Assembly (NCBI GenBank): GCA_024227975.1
Contig: JAAETV010000748.1
Location: 1 to 21,133 of the forward strand
Source: Actinomycetes bacterium
GTDB lineage: Bacteria; Actinomycetota; Acidimicrobiia; Acidimicrobiales; SZUA-35
Length of the DNA stretch: 21,133 nucleotides
Direction of reading: 5' to 3'
Each line of letters opens with the position of its first letter. Position 1 is the stretch's first letter. The position numbers and the translations under genes were made by a program. A model generated the notes under the pieces. That model saw only the letters and a program-made list of their open reading frames with translations, had not been told where the DNA came from and did not search any database. Of the stretch, positions 1-7,523 are shown in pieces.

Positions 1-1713
1 GACACCAGCACCGGAGCTGATGACGACACGGCTGAAGACGAATCTGTCTCTGCCGGCGATGAAGCCGAAGGCGACGTCGATACCGAGGTCGAGGAGTCGG
101 TAAGCACCGACCGGACCTATGGGGGCGACATCTCCGTCGGGCTCGAGGCCGAGGCGACGGGCCTGCGCCCGTGGGAAGAGCCGTGCTCGTCCCCCTGTAT
201 CAACATCTCGACCTCGATCTACGACAAGCTGATCGAGTTCCGGGCTGACGGGACCTACGGCGGATTCCTCGCCGAGTCGTTCGAGTCCAATGACGATTTC
301 ACTGAGTGGTCGCTGACCCTGCGTTCCGGTGTCACGTTCCACAATGGCGTGGAGTTGACATCGCAGACCCTGGTCGACATGTTCGAGATCCAGAAGACCG
401 GTGCGGCCTCGTCTGGCCGTATCGCCGCCTCGTTCTTGGCTGACGTTGAAGTGGTTGATGATCTGACGGCGAAGTACATCCTCAGTCAGTCGAACTCGGC
501 CTTCATTGCCTACCTGGAGCGCATTCCACTCGGTCTGGTCTTCGAGCCTGCGGCAGCCGCCGCCGATCCCGATGGCTTCACGTTGGCTCCGATCGGTACC
601 GGCCCGTTCATGATGGACAAGCGCGACATCGACAATGAGACTGTCGTCGTCCGCAATCCTGACTACTGGGGTGTCGACCAGGATGGCAACCAGCTGCCCT
701 ACCTCGATTCCATTACCTGGAAGCCGATTCCCGACGAGGGGACCCGCCTCGACTCATTGCTGTCGGGCACGGTCGACGCCATGCAGACCCTTCGTCAGGG
801 CACCATTCGTGATGCTCGTGACAACTCGGACAGCATCGTCCTCTATGAGTTCCAGGGCAACAATGTTGGTGGTGGCATGTTCAATGTGGCTGCCGCCCCC
901 TACGACGATGTTCGGGTCCGTCGAGGCCTGACCCTGATGAACCAGCAGGAGGCGGTCATCGATGCCCTGGGTGGCACCGGTATCTCGCTGCCCGGCACCC
1001 AGTGGTTCAGCCCCGACTCCCCCTGGTACTCCGAGGCCGCAGCTGCCGCCTGGCCTCAGTTCGATCCCGAGGAGGGAGCGACGGTGCTCCAGGGCTACAT
1101 CGACGATCCCGATCGTTCCGATGGCAAGGCTGTTGGTGAGAAGATCGAGGTCGAGCTGTCGTGTCCTCCCGATCCAACACTGATAGCGGCGATGCAGGTT
1201 CTCGAGCAGGAGTGGTCGAATTCGGGCTTGGTCGATGTGAATCTGACCCAGTACGACCAGGCCACTCACATCAACTACGCCCTCGGAGCTGACCCTGACT
1301 GGCTGGGCGAGCATGGGGCCCATTGCTGGCGCTGGAGCTCGGACCAGGATCCGTCGACCGAGCTGAACCGTCAGTTCGCTCCCTACAACCTGGACAACGC
1401 AACTGAGGTTGGCCTGGAGGGTGTCTTCACCCCGACGAACTACTTCAACTACTTCGACGCTGACATCTTCGCTGATCTGTCGGCGGCCATTCAGACCGAC
1501 GACTTCGAGACCCGCAAGGCGCTTTATGAGTCGGTCATGATCAAGATCGCCGAGGATGTCCCAGTCTGGTACTCGGGGCACACCGCGACGATGATCGCCA
1601 CCATTCCCGAGGTCCAGGGCATCAACGGCTGGGTCCTTCCCGACGGCACGCTCGGTGTCGGCTTCCCGGCGGCCGAGGGTCGTTGGCACGAGGTCTGGCT
1701 ACAGCAGTCGTAG
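1..1713 (+). CDS. ABC transporter substrate-binding protein, family 5 (peptide/oligopeptide type), 5' truncated
   Basis: The frame is open from the first base, so the signal peptide and N-terminus lie outside the window; 570 residues are visible. The first ~36 visible residues are very acidic and Ser/Thr/Gly-rich, a typical flexible linker between a lipoprotein anchor and the binding domain. The fold starts near base 118 (YGGDISVGLEAEATGL). It then shows the family 5 hallmarks: YDKLIEF, AESFESNDDFTEWSLTLRSGVTFHNG, the GTGPFM turn and VRNPDYWG. Family members bind oligopeptides, nickel chelates, opines or sugars outside the membrane and pass them to DppB/DppC-type permeases, which follow here. 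The C-terminus (EVWLQQS) is complete. The substrate cannot be deduced. Confidence 0.93.
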   Translation, partial: DTSTGADDDTAEDESVSAGDEAEGDVDTEVEESVSTDRTYGGDISVGLEAEATGLRPWEEPCSSPCINISTSIYDKLIEFRADGTYGGFLAESFESNDDFTEWSLTLRSGVTFHNGVELTSQTLVDMFEIQKTGAASSGRIAASFLADVEVVDDLTAKYILSQSNSAFIAYLERIPLGLVFEPAAAAADPDGFTLAPIGTGPFMMDKRDIDNETVVVRNPDYWGVDQDGNQLPYLDSITWKPIPDEGTRLDSLLSGTVDAMQTLRQGTIRDARDNSDSIVLYEFQGNNVGGGMFNVAAAPYDDVRVRRGLTLMNQQEAVIDALGGTGISLPGTQWFSPDSPWYSEAAAAAWPQFDPEEGATVLQGYIDDPDRSDGKAVGEKIEVELSCPPDPTLIAAMQVLEQEWSNSGLVDVNLTQYDQATHINYALGADPDWLGEHGAHCWRWSSDQDPSTELNRQFAPYNLDNATEVGLEGVFTPTNYFNYFDADIFADLSAAIQTDDFETRKALYESVMIKIAEDVPVWYSGHTATMIATIPEVQGINGWVLPDGTLGVGFPAAEGRWHEVWLQQS

Positions 1714-1736
1714 CCTGACCAGTTTTTCCGACTGCT
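1703..1736 (+). other. Stem-loop between binding-protein and permease genes
   Basis: A perfect 8-bp inverted repeat (AGCAGTCG at 1703-1710, CGACTGCT at 1729-1736) encloses an 18-nt loop that contains the stop codon of the binding protein. Hairpins at this position in ABC operons commonly protect the upstream message or attenuate transcription, so that the binding protein outnumbers the permeases. No T-run follows, so it is not a standard intrinsic terminator. The pairing is seen; the role is inferred. Confidence 0.45.
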
Positions 1737-1762
1737 AGGTCCCTGGGTAGGAGCTCTCATTC

Positions 1763-2716
1763 ATGACCAAAGTGATTCTCACACGGCTAGCCCGCCTCTT
1801 GGCGACGCTACTCGCTGTGTCTTTGCTCACCTTCTTCATGACGAGCCTCCTACCCGGGGACCCGATCAATGCAATCCTCCCTCCTGATGCACCTCGCGAT
1901 CAGGAGACGGTGGAGGCCATTCGGGCCGATCTCGGGCTCGATGATCCAATTCCGATCCGGTACGTGAACTGGCTGTCGGACGCCGTCCGAGGTGACTTGG
2001 GCAAGTCATACATCACCGATCAACCAGTTGCCGACACCATCAAGCAACGACTACCGGTCACGGCGGAATTGGCGCTCGTGGCTGTCGCTATCGCCCTCTT
2101 GCTGGCTATCCCGATCGGGGTTGTCGGTGCCTACCGCCAGGGTCGAGCCATCGACCAGGTGTCGTCGGCCGGGGTCCAGGTCGCTCTATCGGTACCCAAC
2201 TTCATCGGTGGCATCTTCTTGATCTGGCTCTTTGCCGTGAAGCTCAACTGGTTTCCGGCCACGGGCTGGGCCCGGCTGACCGACAAGGGCCTCTGGGAAA
2301 ACTTCAGGGGCGTCATTCTTCCTGCTACCGCCCTGGCCATGACCCAGATGGCCATATTCAGTCGGCTGCTTCGCTCCGACATGATCGCCACCCTCCAGGA
2401 GGACTTCATCTTGTCGGCCCGGGCCAAGGGGCTCAAAGACAGCTACATCCTCTTCCGCCACGCTCTCCGGCCCAGCTCACTCAGCCTGGTGACGATCGCT
2501 GGGATCAACCTCGGCGCCCTGCTCGGGGGCACGGTCGTCATCGAAACGCTCTTTGCTATCGGAGGCCTCGGCTTCCGCCTCATCAACGCAATCAATGCCC
2601 GCGACATCCTTGTCATCCAGGGCATTACCGTCTTCATCGCCACCGTCTACGTCGTGATCAACACGATGGTGGACCTGTTCTATCTCGCTATCGATCCCCG
2701 GATCCGGAGAGGCTGA
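1763..2716 (+). CDS. ABC transporter permease, DppB/OppB type
   Basis: This 317-residue inner-membrane subunit is of normal length for the family. An N-terminal membrane segment (about residues 8-30) is followed by the DppB-typical stretch LLPGDPINAIL and the external region LGLDDPIPIRYVNWL...GDLGKSY. The main permease domain covers about residues 97-310. The EAA loop that docks on the ATPase lies near 213-240 (DFILSARAKGLKDSYILFRH), and the family C-terminus YLAIDPRIRRG is present. The start has a good ribosome binding site, AGGAG at 1749-1753, nine bases upstream. It sits 49 bp after the binding protein and 3 bp before the second permease, so the three genes form one operon. Confidence 0.95.
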   Translation: MTKVILTRLARLLATLLAVSLLTFFMTSLLPGDPINAILPPDAPRDQETVEAIRADLGLDDPIPIRYVNWLSDAVRGDLGKSYITDQPVADTIKQRLPVTAELALVAVAIALLLAIPIGVVGAYRQGRAIDQVSSAGVQVALSVPNFIGGIFLIWLFAVKLNWFPATGWARLTDKGLWENFRGVILPATALAMTQMAIFSRLLRSDMIATLQEDFILSARAKGLKDSYILFRHALRPSSLSLVTIAGINLGALLGGTVVIETLFAIGGLGFRLINAINARDILVIQGITVFIATVYVVINTMVDLFYLAIDPRIRRG

Positions 2717-2719
2717 GCT

Positions 2720-3679
2720 ATGACCGACACCCTCCCCAGTGACAAGGCGAGTGGGCTGAGAGGGGCGCTGCCCCTCGATGCCGGAGAGGTAGGCGAGGGC
2801 AAGGACAGACTGGGCCCGATCGGGCTCTTCCGGGAGATGCCGTGGCCGGTGAAACTGGCCGCCCTGTGGTTGGCCTTCATTGTGCTGGGGGCGATCTACG
2901 CCAAGATCGATGATCTCCTTGGGCAGGCTCTCCCCCTCCAGGATCCGAATCACCAACCCCGATTCGGCTCCGGGGTCGAACGCACTGAGGGCCCTTCTAT
3001 GGACCACTGGCTTGGCACCGATGTCTTGCGGCGAGACGTATTCGCCCGGATCGTTCACGGTGGCTGGGTGTCGTTGATTGTGGCCACCACTGCTGCCGCC
3101 TTCGGTGTCGTCTTTGGTGGGCTGATCGGATCCTTCGTTGGCTATGTGCGGGGCCGGACAGAGAATGTCGTGATGTCGGGCATCGACGTCATCCTGGCTT
3201 TCCCGCCCCTCATCTTGTTGTTGGCCATGGTCTCCATCTGGCAGGTTCGCAACCTCTTCGTGATCAGTCTGGTGATCGGCTTCCTATCCATCCCGGCCTA
3301 TACCCGGGTTGCCCGGGCCAACACTCTGGCCGTTGCCAATCGGGAATTCGTCCACGCTGCCGAAGCCATCGGCACCAAGAAGAACTCCATCTTGTTTCGA
3401 GAGGTCATCCCCAACGTCTTGCCAACCCTGCTGGCCTACGCCCTGGTGCAGGCCGCCTTCGTCATCGTCGTCGAGGGGACATTGTCGTTCCTGGGTCTCA
3501 GCGTCCAGCTCCCTACCTCCACCTGGGGCAACATGATCAACGAAGGACGCAGCGAGATCAAACAGACCATCCTGGTGGTGCTGTGGCCCTCACTGGCCCT
3601 CACATTCACCGTTCTGTCGCTCAATCAGGTCGGTGACTGGCTCCAGAAGCGGGCGGCGTTCCGCTCATCAGCTCTCTAG
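2720..3679 (+). CDS. ABC transporter permease, DppC/OppC type
   Basis: This 319-residue partner permease forms the heterodimeric channel with the preceding gene. It has the N-terminal cytoplasmic extension and first membrane segment (about 43-62) usual for DppC proteins. The signature HWLGTDVLRRDVFARIVHGG lies at about 96-115, the permease domain at about 117-310, and the EAA loop at about 209-236 (EFVHAAEAIGTKKNSILFRE). The start lies 3 bp after the DppB stop, with GGAGAGG just upstream. The operon ends here without the usual DppD/DppF ATPases. The subunits may be encoded upstream of the window or shared with another transporter. Confidence 0.95.
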   Translation: MTDTLPSDKASGLRGALPLDAGEVGEGKDRLGPIGLFREMPWPVKLAALWLAFIVLGAIYAKIDDLLGQALPLQDPNHQPRFGSGVERTEGPSMDHWLGTDVLRRDVFARIVHGGWVSLIVATTAAAFGVVFGGLIGSFVGYVRGRTENVVMSGIDVILAFPPLILLLAMVSIWQVRNLFVISLVIGFLSIPAYTRVARANTLAVANREFVHAAEAIGTKKNSILFREVIPNVLPTLLAYALVQAAFVIVVEGTLSFLGLSVQLPTSTWGNMINEGRSEIKQTILVVLWPSLALTFTVLSLNQVGDWLQKRAAFRSSAL

Positions 3680-3698
3680 GGGGCCGGGTGGCGATAGG

Positions 3699-3766
3699 GG
3701 CATCGACCCGGTGGAGCGATGCCGGCAACCCTCTGGGTTGCCGCAAACCGAGCGGTCCTGTCCGCT
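3699..3766 (+). ncRNA. Candidate structured RNA resembling the SAM-I/SAM-IV riboswitch core
   Basis: Three perfect helices follow one another: GGCATCG 3699-3705 with CGATGCC 3717-3723; GGCAACCC 3724-3731 with GGGTTGCC 3735-3742; AGCGG 3751-3755 with CCGCT 3762-3766. A helix followed directly by GGCAACCC at the start of the next helix is the layout of the P2/P3 region in SAM-clan riboswitches. The outer P1 helix is not evident, and the loop of the first helix is shorter than in known members. The segment starts 20 bases after the permease stop and ends 50 bases before the oxygenase start. It could instead be a 3' untranslated hairpin cluster or weak terminator of the transporter operon, especially if the oxygenase is leaderless. 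Confidence 0.3.
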
Positions 3767-3804
3767 AGACCCCAGGGCCATTCGTCACCTTCTGAGCGGC
3801 CGGC

Positions 3805-3810
3805 TACCGT
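3805..3810 (+). promoter_or_regulatory. Candidate -10 box for a leaderless oxygenase transcript
   Basis: TACCGT matches the actinobacterial TANNNT -10 consensus and is followed by exactly 6 nt (CAGTTC) and the ATG at 3817. No Shine-Dalgarno sequence is present. The hexamer TTCGTC at 3781-3786 could be a weak -35, 18 nt upstream. Confidence 0.4.
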
Positions 3811-3816
3811 CAGTTC

Positions 3817-4737
3817 ATGGCGATGACAACCGCGACCGAAGGTGGCTTTGGAGCTGAGACGAGACTCCTGAGCGACGAGCAGAAGGCCTTCTACGATCGC
3901 AGTGGCTATCTCCAATTGGAGTCATTGGTCGGCACTGAGTGGTTGACTGCACTACGCAGTGCGGCGCAGGAGTTCGTTGAACGCAGTCGAACCCAGACCG
4001 AATCTGACCGGGTGCTGGACCTCGAACCAACCCACTCCGCTGACAACCCCCGACTGCGCCGCCTGGTGTCCCCTCTCGACCATCATGAGACCTTCCACCG
4101 CTTCTCCACCGGAGGCCCTCCAGCCCAGCTGGCCATCGAGCTGTTGGGCAATCCGGTCCGCTTCCACCACTCGAAGCTCAACTACAAGTGGTCAGACGGT
4201 GGGGAGGAAGTGAAGTGGCATCAAGACATCCAGTTCTGGCCCCATACCGACTTCTCTCCCCTCACCATCGGCGTCTATCTCGAAGATGTCGACGCCGAGA
4301 TGGGACCGATGGGGGTACTACCCGGTAGCCACCGAGGAGTCATCTACGACCAGTACCGATCTGATGGATCGTGGGCGGGCGCCATGAATGATGCCGATGT
4401 AGCAACCATTGACTTCGACCAGGTGGTGTGGCTCCAGGGCCCGGCCGGGTCAGTCACGATTCACAACGGCGCCATGGTCCACGGATCGGCGCCAAACCAG
4501 TCACCCCGGTCCCGGCCCCTGCTGCTTCAGACCTACTCTGCCGCCAACTCCTATCCCATTGCTGGGATCGGGGCCAACGGGGCCACTGGCCCCAACGGTG
4601 GACTCATGATCGGGGGTGCCGCTGACCAGCGGGTCGAGATCGAGGGGCGAGCCATGCATGGAGCCCCCAACTGGTCCAGGCAGGGCCCGCCAACCATCTT
4701 CGGATCCCAGCAAGGCGATGCCAAGAACGATGGCTAG
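3817..4737 (+). CDS. Phytanoyl-CoA dioxygenase (PhyH) family oxygenase
   Basis: The 306-residue product has the double-stranded beta-helix iron-binding triad of non-haem Fe(II)/2-oxoglutarate oxygenases. It shows HxD at H135-D137 (KWHQDIQFWPHT), the distal His at H222 (IHNGAMVHGS), and a 2-oxoglutarate-type Arg in PRSRP near 231-233. MGVLPGSHRG (about 164-173) is a typical PhyH stretch. Such enzymes hydroxylate small organic substrates, releasing CO2 and succinate. Members act on phytanoyl-CoA, ectoine, aminoethylphosphonates, halogenated compounds and others, so the substrate is open. The start at 3817 is supported by the TACCGT box 6 nt upstream; an in-frame ATG at 3823 is the alternative. 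Its end overlaps the next gene by 8 bp, so the two are likely co-translated. Confidence 0.9.
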   Translation: MAMTTATEGGFGAETRLLSDEQKAFYDRSGYLQLESLVGTEWLTALRSAAQEFVERSRTQTESDRVLDLEPTHSADNPRLRRLVSPLDHHETFHRFSTGGPPAQLAIELLGNPVRFHHSKLNYKWSDGGEEVKWHQDIQFWPHTDFSPLTIGVYLEDVDAEMGPMGVLPGSHRGVIYDQYRSDGSWAGAMNDADVATIDFDQVVWLQGPAGSVTIHNGAMVHGSAPNQSPRSRPLLLQTYSAANSYPIAGIGANGATGPNGGLMIGGAADQRVEIEGRAMHGAPNWSRQGPPTIFGSQQGDAKNDG

Positions 4738-5818
4738 TACAAACCCAAGCGACACCGAGCTGCGTTCCCGTCTCGAAGGCGCCTGGTCGGGTCGGATCAG
4801 TGGTTGCCAGCTCGGCAAACCCGTCGAGCTACTGTCGATGCGCCAAGGCCGTGACGCCCTGAGCGACTACCTACGCATGGCCGGAGCCGTCCCCGTCCGG
4901 GATTACATACCTCTGGTGCCAGACACCCTGGTGGCCAAGCTCGCCCCAATGAGCTGTCGTGGCAACTTCGAACGGTCTGAGCCCGACGACGACATCAACT
5001 ACTCGGTCCTGGCCTTGATCATGCTCGAAGCTCACGGGGCCGATCTGACCACGGCCGATGTGGCCCGGGCTTGGCTGGAATATCTCCCCGGAGGCATGGT
5101 CTTCACCGCCGAGCGGGCCGCCCTCGTGACCCTGTTGCAGAAGGCCAGCTATGGGTTCACGGCTGGGTCTGAGCCGGGGTTTGATCTGACGGAGTGCAAC
5201 GACAACGAGTTCAATGACTGGATCGGGGCCCAGATCAGGGCTGACCTGTACGGCTGGGTCTGTCCCGGTCGGCCAGAACTGGCCGCTGATCTGGCCCGCC
5301 ATGACGCCGAGTTGTCTCACCAAGACGAGGGGGTCTACGGAGCCATGGCCGTTGCCGCCATCGGAGCTCTCATCCCCGCCACCCCTGATCTCGTGGCCGC
5401 GGTGTCTGGGGCCATGGACCTTCTCCCACCCGGCTCGGACTGTGTCGAGGCCATACGGGTGGCCATGGACGAAGCCACCAACGACCGAGGCCCCGATGAG
5501 CTCCACCACCTCTATGGCCACCTGTCTCCCGTCCACACCGTCAACAATCTGGCTCTGGTGGTGTGGGGTTTGTTGCAGGGCCGAGACGACTTCTCCCGAG
5601 CCATCGGCGAGACGGTGGCCGCCGGGTGGGACACCGACTGCAATGGGGCGACCGTCGGCGGCCTGTGGGGGCTCAGTGGCCGTCCCATTCCGTCCTCGTG
5701 GACGGCACCCTGGAATCGACGGGTTGGGGTGACCCTGGCCGGCGCGGCCGAAGCCAGCCTCGATGACCTGGTCGAGAGGACAGCCATCGTGGCCGAGCGA
5801 CTGGGTATCGCCGGCTGA
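4730..5818 (+). CDS. ADP-ribosylglycohydrolase (ARH/DraG-like) family protein
   Basis: The 362-residue all-alpha protein has the family's motifs in a non-classical form. The N-terminus reads GAWSGRISGCQLGKPVE (about 17-33), where classical members have GDALG. The first metal motif is DDDI (86-89), where TDDT-like motifs are usual. The C-terminal motif is GWDTDCNGATVGG (299-311), close to the classical GGDTDTNA. ARH enzymes use two metal ions to split N- or O-glycosidic bonds to ADP-ribose; this subfamily may act on another ribosyl or glycosyl substrate. I chose the ATG at 4730, which overlaps the oxygenase stop by 8 bp and leaves AAGG upstream. Longer in-frame starts at 4718 and 4616 would read deep into the oxygenase gene. 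Pairing with the oxygenase suggests a metabolic role rather than protein de-ADP-ribosylation. Confidence 0.85.
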   Translation: MASTNPSDTELRSRLEGAWSGRISGCQLGKPVELLSMRQGRDALSDYLRMAGAVPVRDYIPLVPDTLVAKLAPMSCRGNFERSEPDDDINYSVLALIMLEAHGADLTTADVARAWLEYLPGGMVFTAERAALVTLLQKASYGFTAGSEPGFDLTECNDNEFNDWIGAQIRADLYGWVCPGRPELAADLARHDAELSHQDEGVYGAMAVAAIGALIPATPDLVAAVSGAMDLLPPGSDCVEAIRVAMDEATNDRGPDELHHLYGHLSPVHTVNNLALVVWGLLQGRDDFSRAIGETVAAGWDTDCNGATVGGLWGLSGRPIPSSWTAPWNRRVGVTLAGAAEASLDDLVERTAIVAERLGIAG

Positions 5819-5854
5819 GTGGGGCGCGGCTACGAACCCCGGACCCAGGAAGGG

Positions 5855-6907
5855 CTAGGAAACTGGTTCGGCACCGAGCCCGGGGCCCTCGATAGGTGCG
5901 ACCCGACCGTCGACGACGGTCGGCAAGGGGGCAGGGTGGGAGAAGGCGACTCCCTCAGGAACCCAGGGGAGCTCGAGCCAGCGGCTGGCCGGCGAGGTGA
6001 AGGCCCACTGGATCGAGGCATAGAGTGCTGGCCCCAGTCGGAAGTTGTGAGGACACAGGGCCACGTTGTACAGCTCAGCCAGGGCCCCGACCTTGCGGGC
6101 GGCGGTGAGACCCCCGATCTTGGTGATCTCGGGCTGGAGGTAGGCCAAGGTGCCGGTAGCCAGGAGGCGGTCGAAATCCTCCAGCGTGTACTCGTTCTCT
6201 CCGCCGGCCAGATCACAGTCGACGGCGGCCCCGACTCGGGCGATGGCTTCATGGTCTCGCATGGGTCGAACCGGCTCCTCGAACCACACCACGTCCAGCT
6301 CGCTCAACCGGCGGCCCACCCTGATGGCTTCAATCGGATCGAAGTGGCCGTTGACGTCGACCATGATGGCAAGCTCGTCGCCGAACTCGTCTCGCAGCAG
6401 GGCCGTCAGTTCGGGGTCGAGCTCATGCAACTTGATGGCATCGAAGCCATAGTCGACGGCCCGCTTGGTCTCGCTGATGAGCAGGGCCGGTTCTCGCAGG
6501 GGTGGAAAGCTGGCATAGGCCGGGATCGAGTCTGTGGCCGGCCCGCCCAGCAGAGAGGCCACCGAACAGCCGAGCCGCTTGCCCTTGAGGTCCCACAGGG
6601 CCAGGTCGAGGCCCGATAGGCCCATCAGGAAGATGCCTTGATCGGCATAGCGATAGCCCCAGTCCCAACAATCGGACCAGATGCGTTCGATGTGATCGGC
6701 TGCCCTGCCGATCACCCTGGGGGCCAACAGGTCATTGACGACTGAGGCAATAGGCGCGGCCGCCCGAGGCGGCTCGTGACGGTCGGCGATCCCCCACCAC
6801 GCTTCGCCGACTCCCTCCCCTCCGTCGCTATCGCCGACCCGGACGATGCAGTTGATCAGGGCCTCCTGGGCCAGGATCTCGGCCTTGACGTACTCGATCG
6901 TTGCCAC
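5855..6907 (-). CDS. Mandelate racemase/muconate lactonizing enzyme family protein (enolase superfamily)
   Basis: The 350-residue product has the N-terminal capping domain (about 1-125, ending LKGKRLGCSVASLLGG) and the beta/alpha-barrel. Counting from the upstream GTG at 6910, barrel landmarks are K160-x-H162 (AIKLHE), metal ligands D185 (VDVNGHF), E211 (WFEEP) and E238 (AGGENEY), and H288 (CPHNF) on strand seven. The His and Lys/His bases point to the mandelate racemase subgroup, mostly sugar-acid dehydratases and racemases. The usual Asp partner of the strand-seven His is replaced by Glu (E261, LQPEITKIGG). The start is GTG; tandem GTGs lie at 6910 and 6907, and I prefer 6907 because it lies 6 nt from a TAGCGT box. 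It is convergent with the glycohydrolase gene, with a 36-bp gap, and may act in the same catabolic locus. Confidence 0.9.
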   Translation of the reverse strand: MATIEYVKAEILAQEALINCIVRVGDSDGGEGVGEAWWGIADRHEPPRAAAPIASVVNDLLAPRVIGRAADHIERIWSDCWDWGYRYADQGIFLMGLSGLDLALWDLKGKRLGCSVASLLGGPATDSIPAYASFPPLREPALLISETKRAVDYGFDAIKLHELDPELTALLRDEFGDELAIMVDVNGHFDPIEAIRVGRRLSELDVVWFEEPVRPMRDHEAIARVGAAVDCDLAGGENEYTLEDFDRLLATGTLAYLQPEITKIGGLTAARKVGALAELYNVALCPHNFRLGPALYASIQWAFTSPASRWLELPWVPEGVAFSHPAPLPTVVDGRVAPIEGPGLGAEPVS

Positions 6908-6913
6908 CACGAG

Positions 6914-6919
6914 ACGCTA
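6914..6919 (-). promoter_or_regulatory. Candidate -10 box for a leaderless enolase-superfamily gene
   Basis: Read on the - strand, TAGCGT (TANNNT) is followed by 6 nt and the GTG at 6907. There is no Shine-Dalgarno sequence upstream of either GTG. Confidence 0.35.
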
Positions 6920-7000
6920 CACCGGGGAAGAGAACGGCGGGTCGTGGGATTCAACGGTTGCCGTGTGGCAGTGACCGGCCTCATGGCCGAGACTCGATCC

Positions 7001-7390
7001 ATGATCAAGCTCACCTTCTGCCTCCGACGCCGCCGCGATCTCAGCCCTGAGGAGTTCTACCGCTACTGGGAACATGAGCACGGACCCCTGGTCCGGGAGC
7101 GGGCCGCCGCCCTCGGGGTCCGTAAGTACCAGCAGGTCCACACCCTCGACGAGCCTGAGCTCCACGCCTCCCTGCGCGAGCGCAACGGGGGCGCTCCTGA
7201 GCCCTTCGACGGGATCGCCGAGGTCTGGGTTGACGATGTCGAGACGTTCAGGGGTGGGAGCGGCACCCCCGAGGCTCGCCAGGCGGCCAGGGATCTGCTG
7301 GAAGACGAGGCCCGTTTCATCGACCTGGCCAACTCACCCATGTGGCTCGGTCGGGAGATCGTTTTCTACGCAGAGGACAACCCCATCTAA
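7001..7390 (+). CDS. EthD-domain protein
   Basis: The 129-residue product has the opening of the EthD/dimeric alpha-beta barrel family: MIKLTFCLRRRRDLSPEEFYRYW, with the HEHGPLV stretch at about 25-31. The middle strand FDGIAEVWVDD (about 69-79) and a C-terminal FIDLANSPMW...VFYAED segment complete the roughly 110-residue fold. EthD was named for a protein needed for ethyl tert-butyl ether breakdown; most relatives have no known reaction. I place the start at 7001 because family members begin at MIKL; an in-frame ATG at 6983 would add six residues (MAETRS). It precedes an acyl-CoA dehydrogenase by 133 bp and may serve the same pathway. Confidence 0.82.
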   Translation: MIKLTFCLRRRRDLSPEEFYRYWEHEHGPLVRERAAALGVRKYQQVHTLDEPELHASLRERNGGAPEPFDGIAEVWVDDVETFRGGSGTPEARQAARDLLEDEARFIDLANSPMWLGREIVFYAEDNPI

Positions 7391-7523
7391 GGTCGATGGG
7401 GTGAGAACACAGTTCGGCTCCTCCCTCGCCTTCCACCGACTGATCCCACCCCCTCCAGGCTGAGACCGCGGCCGCTTCTGAGACCAGACCCACAACCGAG
7501 CGAACCAACCGAGGAGTTTTGCC

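Noticed and set aside
2477..3058. A 193-codon - strand open frame across the permease genes
   Set aside because: Both permeases are unmistakable on the + strand; this frame is a high-GC shadow without motifs.
3724..3742. Intrinsic terminator of the transporter operon
   Set aside because: The 8-bp GGCAACCC/GGGTTGCC stem is strong but is followed by GCAAACC rather than a T-run; I kept it only as part of the candidate structured RNA.
5819..6619. A 266-codon + strand open frame
   Set aside because: It is antisense to the enolase-superfamily gene, has a Gly/Gln/Asp-rich shadow composition and no recognisable domain.
7460..7485. Direct repeat CTGAGACC twice, 18 bp apart, before the acyl-CoA dehydrogenase
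   Set aside because: Two 8-mers in a 133-bp GC-rich spacer, with no symmetry or placement that points to a function.
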